Below the pieces are notes generated by a model that was not told where the DNA came from, searched no databases, and saw nothing but the letters and a program-made list of their open reading frames with translations. Below are positions 33,865-42,578 of a DNA stretch of 64,000 nt, one piece after another. This DNA comes from RDXT01 sp033765305. Its GTDB lineage: Bacteria; Bacteroidota; Bacteroidia; J057. The stretch's first letter is position 1, and every line of letters starts with the position of its first letter. Where the stretch lies: assembly GCA_033765305.1 (NCBI GenBank), contig JANRID010000016.1, positions 242,930 to 306,929 on the forward strand, written 5' to 3'. Position numbers and translations under genes: made by a program.

Positions 33865-35052
33865 ATGAAAGAGCAGTTTTTCCGCCACATTGCCCAGACC
33901 TCCGACGAGTCCATTGCCCTCGAAGTGGAGCGCGCCGAAGGCGTATGGCTCTACGGGCCGGAAGGCCGCCGCTGGCTGGATTTCATCAGCGGCATCTGCG
34001 TCAGCAATGCAGGCCATGCCGTGCCGGAAATCCTGGAGGCCATCCGCGCGCAGGCCGCCCGCTACCTGCATCCGATGGTGTACGGCGAAGCCATCATGGC
34101 GCCGCAGGTGGAATATGCCGTCGAGCTGGCCGGCCTGCTCGGGCCCTCGCTCGATACCGTTTACTTCGTCAACAGCGGCGCCGAGGCCGTCGAGGGCGCG
34201 CTGAAGGTGGCGAAAAAATTCACCGGACGCCGCAGGCTCATCGCCTGCCGCAACAGCTACCACGGCAGCACCCACGGCGCGCTGAGCGTGACCGAGCCCT
34301 CGGTGCTGCACCAGGGCTACGGCCCCCTGCTGCCGGAGGTGTCGTTCATCCGCTACAATGAGCTTGCGGATCTGGAGCAGATTACGGATACGGCAGCGGC
34401 GGTCATCGCCGATGTGGTGCAGGCTGCCGGCGGGGTGCAGCCTGCAGACCCGGAGTGGCTGCGCCAGCTGCGCCGCCGCTGCGACGAGACGGGCACGCTG
34501 CTGATCTTCGATGAAATCCAGACCGGCATGGGGCGTACGGGCTATTGGTTCGCCCATCAGGCCTACGGCGTGCTGCCCGACCTCATCACCCTGGGCAAGG
34601 CGCTGGGCGGCGGCATGCCGCTGGGGGCATTTGCCGCCCGCCAGGAGATCGCAGGCGTCATCCGCCGCGATCCGGTGCTGGGCTATATCACCACCTTCGG
34701 CGGGCACCCGGTCAGCTGCGCAGCCGGCCTGGCGCTGCTGCGCAAGATCCGCACAGACCGGCTGATGGAACGCGTTCCGAAGTTGGAGCAATTGATAATC
34801 AACCACCTGCAGCATCCGGCCATCACCAGCCTGCGCGGGATGGGCCTGCTCTACGGGATCGGTTTCGGATCGTATGCATTCGCCGAGGCCGTGCGCGCCG
34901 CTGCGCTGGAGCGCGGGGTGCTGACGCTCGGATTCCTCAATGCCGGGATCGGGCTGCGGGTTTCGCCGCCGCTGACCATCAGCGAGGAAGAGCTGATCTG
35001 GGCCTGCCGGACCCTGACCGGGTCCATTGACGCGGTGCTCAGAGCAGGATGA
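33865..35052 (+). CDS. Class III PLP aminotransferase (acetylornithine/ornithine type)
   Basis: 395 residues. The PLP lysine lies in TLGKALGGGMPLG, and IFDEIQTGMGRTG is the conserved cofactor-contact segment; YFVNSGAEAVEGALKVAKK is the phosphate-binding region. Members transfer amino groups from omega-amines such as acetylornithine or ornithine; specificity is not resolvable. ATG 33865 gives the standard N-terminus. The 3' end overlaps convergent uppP by 14 bases. Confidence 0.88.
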   Translation: MKEQFFRHIAQTSDESIALEVERAEGVWLYGPEGRRWLDFISGICVSNAGHAVPEILEAIRAQAARYLHPMVYGEAIMAPQVEYAVELAGLLGPSLDTVYFVNSGAEAVEGALKVAKKFTGRRRLIACRNSYHGSTHGALSVTEPSVLHQGYGPLLPEVSFIRYNELADLEQITDTAAAVIADVVQAAGGVQPADPEWLRQLRRRCDETGTLLIFDEIQTGMGRTGYWFAHQAYGVLPDLITLGKALGGGMPLGAFAARQEIAGVIRRDPVLGYITTFGGHPVSCAAGLALLRKIRTDRLMERVPKLEQLIINHLQHPAITSLRGMGLLYGIGFGSYAFAEAVRAAALERGVLTLGFLNAGIGLRVSPPLTISEEELIWACRTLTGSIDAVLRAG

Positions 35053-35863
35053 AGCCTGCCACGATCGCCACCAGGCCGATGGCAACGCAATACCACGCGA
35101 AATAGTCGAGTTTGCTGCGGCGGACCAGGGCAATCATCCAGCGGCAGGCCAGCAGGCCGAACAGGAAGGCCGTCACAAATCCGGCCCCCATCTCCAGGGG
35201 CGAAAACAGCTGGGCAGCCTGAGCCGCCGGCGACTCGAAATAGTCCTTCAGCTCCAGCAGGGTGCCGCCCAGAATGACCGGCACCACCATCAGGAACGAA
35301 AACCGTGTGGCTTTCGCCCGGTCGATGCCGAGGGCCAGCGAGGTGGAAATGGTAGAGCCGGAGCGGGAGAGGCCTGGCAGCATGGCCGCCGCCTGAAAGA
35401 TTCCGATGACGAAGGCCTTCCACGGGTTCAGCGCGCCGCTGCTGGCCTGGATCCGCGAACTGGCGAAGAGCAGCAGGCCCGTAAGCGCCAGCATGAAGCC
35501 CGTCAGGATCAGGTTGCCGTAGGTAGGCTGGTGCAGCGGCTCGATGTAGTCCTTGAGCAGGATGCCCACAATTCCCGCCGGAATCATCGAGATGAGCACC
35601 CAGGCAGAGAACTGGGTATTTTCATTCCACTGAAACTTCAGCAGGTCGCGCAGGATCTCCACAATATCCTTCCAGAATACGACGATGATGCTCAGGGTGG
35701 TGGCTGCATGCAGGACCGCGGTGAAGAGCAGCGCCTGATGCGGGTCGGACTGCTCGACGCCGAGGAGCATCTGGCCAATAAAAAGATGTCCGTCGCTGCT
35801 GATGGGCAAAAATTCTGTAATACCCTGGATGATTCCGAGAAGAATGGCGTTGAGCAGTTCCAT
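35039..35863 (-). CDS. uppP: Undecaprenyl-diphosphatase
   Basis: 274 residues, the normal BacA/UppP size, with about eight membrane helices. The active-site motifs are QGITEFLPISSDGHL near the N-terminus and PGLSRSGST in the middle. It recycles the undecaprenyl carrier for cell-wall and polysaccharide synthesis and confers tolerance to bacitracin. It is the last gene of mscS-ftsX-DUF3098-uppP, an order partly conserved in Bacteroidota. Confidence 0.96.
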   Translation of the reverse strand: MELLNAILLGIIQGITEFLPISSDGHLFIGQMLLGVEQSDPHQALLFTAVLHAATTLSIIVVFWKDIVEILRDLLKFQWNENTQFSAWVLISMIPAGIVGILLKDYIEPLHQPTYGNLILTGFMLALTGLLLFASSRIQASSGALNPWKAFVIGIFQAAAMLPGLSRSGSTISTSLALGIDRAKATRFSFLMVVPVILGGTLLELKDYFESPAAQAAQLFSPLEMGAGFVTAFLFGLLACRWMIALVRRSKLDYFAWYCVAIGLVAIVAGFILL

Positions 35864-35996
35864 GCGGCAGGCTGATGAAGGTTGAGAACAGAATACCAGC
35901 GCGATACAAGCCAGGAAACGGGTTCCAGGCTATCAGGTTGAGGCGGAGCCGCAAGGATCCAGCGTGAAAAGGCAAAAGTGCCGCGCCAATCTGCGG

Positions 35997-36356
35997 TCAG
36001 GCGGGATCGCCGGAAGCCGGAGCGGCGGTTGCTTTCGGGCGGTACATGATGGCGAAGATCACCCCCACAAAGCCTGCCATGACTACGGGCGGTGCGATGT
36101 AGAGCGAGATGGAGAATTGAGTCGCATCGATAAAGGGATCGAGGGACATCAGGTAGAATCCCAGGGCAATGACCGCCACACAGGCCGCCAGCAGGATATA
36201 GTTGATGCGGCTCAAGGGCAGAACTGCCGTCCGGGCCTCGGGCTTGCGGGCCTCGGCGGGCTTGGCAGGCGCTGCGGGCTTGCGGACTTCGGGAGTCTTG
36301 GCCGCCGGCGGGACGGGCTTTTGGGGAGGCGTAGGCTTCTGTTGTTTTGCGGCCAT
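35997..36356 (-). CDS. DUF3098 small membrane protein
   Basis: 119 residues: an N-terminal Pro/Lys/Ala-rich tail of about 45 residues, then two membrane helices, the first following LPLSRINYILLAACVAVI. This is the DUF3098 pattern, a family usually found between ftsX and uppP in Bacteroidota. The ATG at 36356 is one base past the ftsX stop, so translation is coupled. Function is unknown but envelope-linked by context. The repeated KPAAPAKPAEARKPEA tail may be periplasmic or cytoplasmic. Confidence 0.85.
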   Translation of the reverse strand: MAAKQQKPTPPQKPVPPAAKTPEVRKPAAPAKPAEARKPEARTAVLPLSRINYILLAACVAVIALGFYLMSLDPFIDATQFSISLYIAPPVVMAGFVGVIFAIMYRPKATAAPASGDPA

Positions 36357-36357
36357 A

Positions 36358-37230
36358 TCAGAGGAGTTCTTCCGGAGGGCGGTGCAGAAAGCGGCTGACA
36401 GCCATTCGGCTTCCCAGCCACCCAAGGAGGACGCCAAATACGGCAATTCCCCCCAATAATCCAATATACGCTGCGGGGGGTACGTCTGCCGGCTCCAGCC
36501 CGGCCTGCCGGGCCAGCACGCCGGCTGCTGCCAGCCCCGCTGCTGCCCCCAGTCCGCCGCTGCTCCCCTGCAGGAGCCCGCTGCGCAGAAACGGGCGCCG
36601 GATGTAGGCCGGCGTGGCGCCGAGCAGCTCCAGCGTCCGGATCGTGCTGCGCCGGGCATATATGGACAGCCGGATCGTGGCATATACCAGCCGCCAGCCA
36701 ATGCCGGCCAGCAGCATCCCCACCAGCAGCGCCCCTGCCGTCCAGCGCAGCATCCGGCCGCGCACTTCCTCGATCCCGCCGGCATACTGCACCTCCGCCA
36801 CCAGCGGCTGCGTTTCCAGCAGGGCCTTGAGCCTCAGCAGGCTGTCGCTGCGCAAGTATCCGGGGCGCAGCCGCAGCACATAGCTTGCCGGCAGCGGGTT
36901 GACGCCGTCGAGCGCGGCTGCTACGTCTTCGCCGGTCTGCTCCAGCATCAGCCTGCGGGCCGCCTCCTTCGAAATCAGCTCCGCCTCCGATGCCTGGGGC
37001 AGCTGCCGGATCCAGGCATCGAGCTCCTGCTGCCGGGCGCTGCTGTACGAGTCCCGGATAAACACCCGCATTTCCGACATCGACTGATACTGAATCAGAT
37101 AGGCCTGACCCAGCGCTGCCAGGCCCAGGCCCAGCAGAAACAGGATCAGGCCGATGCTCACCGCCGATGCAAGGGCGGCATACCGGGCGCGCCGCTGCAG
37201 AAAGACCGTTGCGTCCGGGGCGGGCTTCAT
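36358..37230 (-). CDS. ftsX: Cell division protein FtsX
   Basis: 290 residues, usual FtsX length and topology: one N-terminal helix (about 20-42), a periplasmic domain with the family pattern SMSEMRVFIRDSYSS and LISKEAARRLMLEQTGED, then three C-terminal helices. With FtsE it controls septal peptidoglycan hydrolases. ftsE is not here, as is common in Bacteroidota. It begins 2 bases after mscS. Confidence 0.92.
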   Translation of the reverse strand: MKPAPDATVFLQRRARYAALASAVSIGLILFLLGLGLAALGQAYLIQYQSMSEMRVFIRDSYSSARQQELDAWIRQLPQASEAELISKEAARRLMLEQTGEDVAAALDGVNPLPASYVLRLRPGYLRSDSLLRLKALLETQPLVAEVQYAGGIEEVRGRMLRWTAGALLVGMLLAGIGWRLVYATIRLSIYARRSTIRTLELLGATPAYIRRPFLRSGLLQGSSGGLGAAAGLAAAGVLARQAGLEPADVPPAAYIGLLGGIAVFGVLLGWLGSRMAVSRFLHRPPEELL

Positions 37231-37232
37231 CG

Positions 37233-38033
37233 TCAGTCGATCTCCCGGAGCTGATGCACCACCCGCTGCGGATAGGGAATCTCGATATCCACGGAGTCCA
37301 GCGCGAGCTTGATCTGCTCCTGGGTCATGAAGAAGACGTCCCAGTAGCGTTCCGGATCGGCATAGCTCCGTGCGATGAGCTCCAGGCCGTTTTCGCCCAG
37401 CTTGCCCACATGCACCGAGGGTGCCGGAGTGGCCAGGACATGAGGCGTGTTGCGGAGCGCTTCGAGAATTACCAGCCGGGCCTGCTCCAGCGGCGTTTTA
37501 TATCCGACGGTCACATTCACATCCACGCGCAGATAGCCGATGCGGCTGTAGTTGAGGATGTTGCCGTTGGACAGGGGCCCGTTGGGAAGAATGGCGAGGC
37601 GGCTTTCAGGGGTCTCCAGGGTAGTGACAAAGAGGTTGATCGCCCGCACATGGCCCAGGTGGCCCTGGGCCTCGATCAGTTCGCCGATGCGGAAGGGCTT
37701 GAACAGCAGCACCATGACGCCGCCGGCGAAATTGGACAGGCTGCCCTGGAGGGCCAGGCCTACAGCAAGGCTCGCTGCGCCCAGAATGGCGATGAAGGAG
37801 GTCGTCTGAATGCCGACCATGCCTGCTGCCGTCACCACGACGAGGGCCCGCAGGAGAATAGCCGTCGCATCCGACAGGAAGCTGTGCAGGGCCGGGTCCA
37901 CCGACCGGGTTTCGAGAATCCGGCGCACAAGCCGGGCCACACGCCCGGAGATCCACCAGCCGGCCACCAGCACCACAAGCGCCAGCAGCAGTTGGGGCAG
38001 ATACATCCAGGCCGATTGAATGAGCTGTTCCAT
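37233..38033 (-). CDS. Small-conductance mechanosensitive channel (MscS family)
   Basis: 266 residues with three N-terminal membrane helices and the MscS pore helix pattern (AILGAASLAVGLALQGSLSNFAGG), followed by the beta domain with FKPFRIGELIE. It opens on membrane tension to release solutes. It leads the ftsX-DUF3098-uppP operon with 2 bases between stop and next start. Confidence 0.94.
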   Translation of the reverse strand: MEQLIQSAWMYLPQLLLALVVLVAGWWISGRVARLVRRILETRSVDPALHSFLSDATAILLRALVVVTAAGMVGIQTTSFIAILGAASLAVGLALQGSLSNFAGGVMVLLFKPFRIGELIEAQGHLGHVRAINLFVTTLETPESRLAILPNGPLSNGNILNYSRIGYLRVDVNVTVGYKTPLEQARLVILEALRNTPHVLATPAPSVHVGKLGENGLELIARSYADPERYWDVFFMTQEQIKLALDSVDIEIPYPQRVVHQLREID

Positions 38034-38068
38034 AGAGCAAAGGGGTGAAAACTGGGGGAGAAACCGAA

Positions 38069-38114
38069 ATCAGCGGACAACGGCACCCGCTGCCGCATGC
38101 CGTTGCCCGCTGAT
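38069..38114 (-). terminator. Terminator after the NTF2-like gene
   Basis: A long inverted repeat pairs 38069-38085 with 38098-38114, 16 of 17 positions matched (one A/C mismatch), loop of 12. On the minus strand it is followed by a moderately T-rich tail, and it separates the secreted protein gene from mscS. Confidence 0.7.
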
Positions 38115-38127
38115 CTGCATGTGCTGC

Positions 38128-38961
38128 TTACTTTTCCGCCACTTTGAGGCGGGTACAGCTGTCTTTATAGAGGTAGTCCTTGATGATGGCCAGCACAGCT
38201 TCCTTCTTGCCGACTGCAATGCCGATCTGGCGCTCTTCGCCGCCTTCCTGCGCGAGCAGGGCACCGGATTTCATCTGGCGGAAGCTGGCTGTGCCCACCC
38301 GGATGATCACATCTGCGCCTACCGTGCGGAAGTCGAAGTTGTCGAAGCGCGTGGAATAGCTGCGTCCGCTGGGGATGGTCGTCTTGGCTACGACTTCGCC
38401 GTCCGCCACTTCGGAGACGAACAGCTCGCAGAGGCAGGTGCCTTTGAGTTTTTCGTCCTCTACCTGCATGACCGTGTAGTGCACGACCTGCCACAGGCCG
38501 GCACGCTTTTCCAGGGCCAGGGTGACAGTTTCATTGCCTTTCACCCAGATGCCCGTTTCCTCCTTGATCTCGAAGTTGACCCGGTACACCACCACGCCGA
38601 TGGTCTGGGAGGCATAGGTGACGGACTTGTCTGTCACTTCGTAGCCGATATAGATCGAGGGGGAGCGCAGGATGTTGTCGAGATAGGTTTCGAGGCCGTT
38701 GCGGTCGGAGTTCTGGACGCGGCCTTTGCCGGACAGGTTGAAAATATAGAGGTTGGAGGTAGCGTCGGGCGCAAAGTACTTGAGAAAGCTTTGCTTGTTT
38801 TTGGATTGAGGCAGGTTTACGTAGTCTCGGGAGAAGTCGGCAATGAACTGGTCCAGTTCTTTGCGGGCGGCTTCATCGGGCTGTGCGTAAGCGGTCCCGG
38901 CGGCCATCAGGGAGCATACAGCCAGGCAGGACAACAGGAAACGGCGGATCTCCGGTTTCAT
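38128..38961 (-). CDS. Exported protein with possible NTF2/SnoaL-like domain
   Basis: 277 residues with a cleavable signal peptide (MKPEIRRFLLSCLAVCSLMAAG, cut near YAQ). The first half, with a helix FIADFSRDYVNLPQ and strands ending in WQVVHYTVMQVED, looks like a SnoaL/NTF2-type cone; the rest is beta-rich. No catalytic motif is recognised. It has a well-formed promoter overlapping a palindrome and is divergent from a large histidine kinase. Confidence 0.65.
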   Translation of the reverse strand: MKPEIRRFLLSCLAVCSLMAAGTAYAQPDEAARKELDQFIADFSRDYVNLPQSKNKQSFLKYFAPDATSNLYIFNLSGKGRVQNSDRNGLETYLDNILRSPSIYIGYEVTDKSVTYASQTIGVVVYRVNFEIKEETGIWVKGNETVTLALEKRAGLWQVVHYTVMQVEDEKLKGTCLCELFVSEVADGEVVAKTTIPSGRSYSTRFDNFDFRTVGADVIIRVGTASFRQMKSGALLAQEGGEERQIGIAVGKKEAVLAIIKDYLYKDSCTRLKVAEK

Positions 38962-39011
38962 AACGAGTCAAGTGGGGTTCAGTGATGGGAAGAAAAAAGG
39001 TTCGAAGCGTT

Positions 39012-39044
39012 CAAATATAGGGATTTGGGCAAGCACTCCCAAAT
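39012..39044 (-). promoter_or_regulatory. Promoter with overlapping palindrome for the 38128-38961 gene
   Basis: On the minus strand TTTG (39040-39043) and TATATTTG (39012-39019) are separated by 20 bases, a complete Bacteroidota promoter. A perfect 7-base inverted repeat (39023-39029 with 39038-39044) covers the -33 element and spacer, so it may be an operator. It lies in the 177-base region divergent to the sensor kinase gene, which has only a weak TATGTTTA -7 candidate near 39074. Confidence 0.65.
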
Positions 39045-39138
39045 TCAGGCTTGGCATATTGCGCGATACCCAGTATGTTTAAGGAAAGGGCGCATGCGGC
39101 AGCAACCCCAGCGCCGCTTCAGACCGTATACAGGGGCT

Positions 39139-42100
39139 ATGAACCGACCCGTATTTTTCCATCTGCTGAGGAACTGGTGCGCTGCGCTGCTGCTGGCAGG
39201 CGGCATCGCGCAGGGCCAGGAAATCGGTTTCCCGACCATCCGCAATTACACCCCCCGCGAATACAAGGCCAGCTCTGCAAACTATGCGGCGGCCCAGGAC
39301 CTGCGGGGGCTGATGTATTTCGGCAATTACCGGGGCGTGCTGGAATTCGACGGCCGCAGCTGGCAGCTGATCCAGGTGCCCAACCGCTCGGCGGTGCTGT
39401 CGGTCTCTTCGGACAGCAGCGGCCAGATCTTCGTCGGCGCGGTGGGCGACTTCGGCCTGCTCGAACCTGACCGCAGCGGCCAGATGCGCTTCCGCTCCCT
39501 TGCCCGCGAGGTGGACTCCGTCCACCGCCCCCAGCTTGGCGGTGTGCAGGCCATCGGCATTCAGCGGGGCGCGATTTTCATCTCCTACGAAACCAACCTC
39601 ATTTATACCTGGGACGGCACGCTGGTCCGGCACTTTCCCCTCGCCGCACCGGATGAGCATATCACGGCATTTTTTCTCTGGAACCGCCTGTGGATGTTTT
39701 CGGAGACCGGCGGCCTGCTCGAATGGAAAGGCGGCCAGTACAGGCCCGTGCCCGGCGGCGAGCAGCTCAAAGGCTACACCGTGCTGGCTGCGGTGGTGTT
39801 TGCCCCCGATCTGATGCTGGTGCGCACCCTCCAGGGCGGGTTTCTGCTGCTCGATCATGCCGAAACGCGGATCCGCGTCCGGCGTTTCCCCACCCAGCTC
39901 GACCAGGTGCTCGACAAATCCCGCTTCAGCACCCTGCTGGCCCTCCAGGACGGGCAGTTCATGGTCGGCACCGTGCAGGACGGAGCCTTCATCATGGATC
40001 AGAACGGACGCCCCGTGCGCCACATGGGGCGGGGAAAAGAACTGCAGGATAATCTGATCATCAACGGATTCCAGGACCGGAACGGATCGCTCTGGCTCAC
40101 GCTCTCCAAAGGCATCTCGCGGGTGGAAGTCGCCTCGCCCCTGTCGCACTGGAATGAAAATACCGGCCTGCGGGGCATCGTGTTCGGCAGTGTCCGGCAC
40201 AAGGGCCGCATCTACGCCGCCACCCCGCTGGGAATTTTCTACATGGACGGCAACCGCTTTCTACAGATTCCCGGCATCGATTCCGAAAGCTGGCGGCTGG
40301 TCGAGGTAAAGCTCCCCGGCGAGGCAGCGCCCCGCCTCCTGGCCACGACCCTGCAGGGCGTCTACGAAATCCAGGACACCCGCGCCGTGCCCATTGCCGC
40401 CGGCAGCACCTATTTCCAGGCGTACCAGTCGCCCAGCCGCCCGGAGCGGCTCTACCTGCTGCCTTCCAGCACAAGCCTGGCGGTGATCGAGTTCCGGAAT
40501 GGCCGCTGGACCAGCCCCGTGGAGGTCCAGGGCCTCAGCGGCCGCTTCCGCAACATCCTCGAAATGCCCGGCGGCGACCTCTGGCTCGGCGGCACCCTCG
40601 TCAACGGCCGCGTGACCCGTGTCCGGGTCGGAGGCTCGGACGGCAGCTGGTCTGCCGAAGTGCTGGGCCGCTACGATGCCGCCTCAGGCCTGCCTGCGGT
40701 CAACAGCATCATTTCCTTCAACGGCGCGCCTGCCTTCGCCACCGACGGCGGCCTCTACCGCTACGACGGGTCCGCAGACCGCTTCGTGCCGGACCAGATG
40801 CATCCGATGCTCGGCCCGGCCGGTATTACCACCATGACCGAAGACCCCGAAGGAAACCTCTGGATGCGGCGCCAGCTCGGCAACCGGCGCTGGCTGGAAT
40901 GGGTCCGCAAATACCAGGACGGCACCTTCGCCCGGGATTCGGTGCAGCTGAGCGAGCTCTTCGATGCCGAGGTCTGGGGCAATATCTTCGTGGATGCCTC
41001 CGGCCAGGCCTGGATCGGCACGCCCGAAGGGCTCTATGTCTTCAACGCTCGACAGCAGCGCGCCCGCAGCCTGCCCTTTCCGCCGGTGGTCCGGCGGGTG
41101 GTGCTCCACAATGATTCCCTGCTCTATGCCGGAGCCTGCGGCTCCGATTCGCTCTCCGAACGCCCCTGCGGCGCAGCTTCCATGCCCGTGCTCTCCGCCA
41201 GCAACAATTACCTCACCTTCGACTTTGCCGCCCCGTATTTCGACCAGGAAAGCGGGGTCCGCTACAGCTACTACCTCAAAGGCCACGATGCCGGCTGGTC
41301 GGCCTGGACCGAAGACACCCGGAAGGAATATGCCCGCCTGCCGCCCGGACTGTATGAGTTTCAGGTCAAGGCACGCAATACCTACAGCGAGGAAAGCGAA
41401 GCCGCCATCTTTGCCTTCCGCATCCGCCCGCCCTGGTACCAGACCATCTGGGCCTATCTGAGCTACGGGCTGGCCGCCATTTTCCTCGTGTATGGAACCG
41501 TCAAGCTCAATACCCAGCGCCTGCACCTCCAGAACGAAAACCTGGAGCGGCTGGTCTTCGAGCGTACCAACGAAATCTGGGAGCAGCACAAGGAAATTGT
41601 CAAAAAAACCGTAGCCCTCAAGCGGCAGAAGGAGGAAATCGCCGCCCAGCACGGGCTGCTGGAGCAGAAAAACGCGGAACTCCAGGAGGCGATGGCCCAC
41701 CTGAAGGCAGCCCAGTCGCAGCTCATCGAGTCGGAAAAGATGGCCTCGCTCGGCCAGCTCACAGCCGGCATCGCCCATGAGATCAACAACCCGATCAACT
41801 TCGTCAAAGGCAATGTAGGGCCGCTGAAGCGCGACTTCGATGAGATCAAGGCGCTTTTTGCTGAAATCCAGGCCCTCCGGACCAATCCCGACCCGGCCAA
41901 AGCCGTGGAGGCGCTGCTCCGGCAGGCCGAAGCCTCCGATGCAGAGTACCTCTTCGAGGAAATGGATATGCTGCTCAAGGGCATCGAGGAGGGGGCAGTG
42001 CGCACGAAGGAAATCGTGGACGGCCTCAAAATCTTCTCCCGCAGCGATACGGACAGCTTCAAGCTGGCGGACATCCACGACGGGCTGGATGCGACGCTCC

Positions 42101-42573
42101 GCCTGCTGAACAACAAAACCAAGGACCGCATCCGCGTGGAGCGCGACTACGCCCAGATTCCCCTGGTGGAATGCATGCCCGGCAAGCTGAACCAGGTGTT
42201 TATGAACATTGCCGTCAATGCCATCCAGGCTATGGAAGCCCAGGCGGCCCAGGCCTCCGAGGATGCGGGCCGAAAAGAGATCGGCACCCTCTTTATTAAG
42301 ACCGAGCTGCTCGAGAACTGCATGGAGGCGGGCGGCGGCTGTGTCCGGATCAGCATCCGGGACACCGGCCCCGGCATTCCCGAAGAGATCCGCAGCCGCA
42401 TCTTCGATCCCTTCTTCACCACCAAGGATGTAGGCGAAGGCACCGGCCTGGGGCTGGCCATCAGCTTCGGGATCATCGAAAAGCACCAGGGCCGGATCGA
42501 AGCCGAAAGCGGGCCCGGCGAAGGAACCGTATTTATGATCAGCCTGCCCCTGCGGCAGCCCGCAGCCGCCTGA
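39139..42573 (+). CDS. Propeller-type sensor histidine kinase (Y_Y_Y domain, HisKA-HATPase)
   Basis: 1144 residues. After a signal peptide (MNRPVFFHLLRNWCAALLL) come two-component-regulator propeller repeats filling the periplasmic part, a Y_Y_Y domain (YSYYLKGHDAGWSAWTED), one membrane helix (IWAYLSYGLAAIFLVYG), a coiled coil, and the kinase core. The phospho-histidine is H880 in AHEINNPINF; N, G1 and F/G2 boxes (VFMNIAVNAIQAM, DTGPGIP, FFTTKDVGEGTGLGLAI) are complete. There is no receiver domain, unlike many hybrid relatives. Two response-regulator genes follow within the operon and are the natural phospho-acceptors. The periplasmic ligand is unknown. Confidence 0.92.
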   Translation: MNRPVFFHLLRNWCAALLLAGGIAQGQEIGFPTIRNYTPREYKASSANYAAAQDLRGLMYFGNYRGVLEFDGRSWQLIQVPNRSAVLSVSSDSSGQIFVGAVGDFGLLEPDRSGQMRFRSLAREVDSVHRPQLGGVQAIGIQRGAIFISYETNLIYTWDGTLVRHFPLAAPDEHITAFFLWNRLWMFSETGGLLEWKGGQYRPVPGGEQLKGYTVLAAVVFAPDLMLVRTLQGGFLLLDHAETRIRVRRFPTQLDQVLDKSRFSTLLALQDGQFMVGTVQDGAFIMDQNGRPVRHMGRGKELQDNLIINGFQDRNGSLWLTLSKGISRVEVASPLSHWNENTGLRGIVFGSVRHKGRIYAATPLGIFYMDGNRFLQIPGIDSESWRLVEVKLPGEAAPRLLATTLQGVYEIQDTRAVPIAAGSTYFQAYQSPSRPERLYLLPSSTSLAVIEFRNGRWTSPVEVQGLSGRFRNILEMPGGDLWLGGTLVNGRVTRVRVGGSDGSWSAEVLGRYDAASGLPAVNSIISFNGAPAFATDGGLYRYDGSADRFVPDQMHPMLGPAGITTMTEDPEGNLWMRRQLGNRRWLEWVRKYQDGTFARDSVQLSELFDAEVWGNIFVDASGQAWIGTPEGLYVFNARQQRARSLPFPPVVRRVVLHNDSLLYAGACGSDSLSERPCGAASMPVLSASNNYLTFDFAAPYFDQESGVRYSYYLKGHDAGWSAWTEDTRKEYARLPPGLYEFQVKARNTYSEESEAAIFAFRIRPPWYQTIWAYLSYGLAAIFLVYGTVKLNTQRLHLQNENLERLVFERTNEIWEQHKEIVKKTVALKRQKEEIAAQHGLLEQKNAELQEAMAHLKAAQSQLIESEKMASLGQLTAGIAHEINNPINFVKGNVGPLKRDFDEIKALFAEIQALRTNPDPAKAVEALLRQAEASDAEYLFEEMDMLLKGIEEGAVRTKEIVDGLKIFSRSDTDSFKLADIHDGLDATLRLLNNKTKDRIRVERDYAQIPLVECMPGKLNQVFMNIAVNAIQAMEAQAAQASEDAGRKEIGTLFIKTELLENCMEAGGGCVRISIRDTGPGIPEEIRSRIFDPFFTTKDVGEGTGLGLAISFGIIEKHQGRIEAESGPGEGTVFMISLPLRQPAAA

Positions 42574-42578
42574 GCGAT

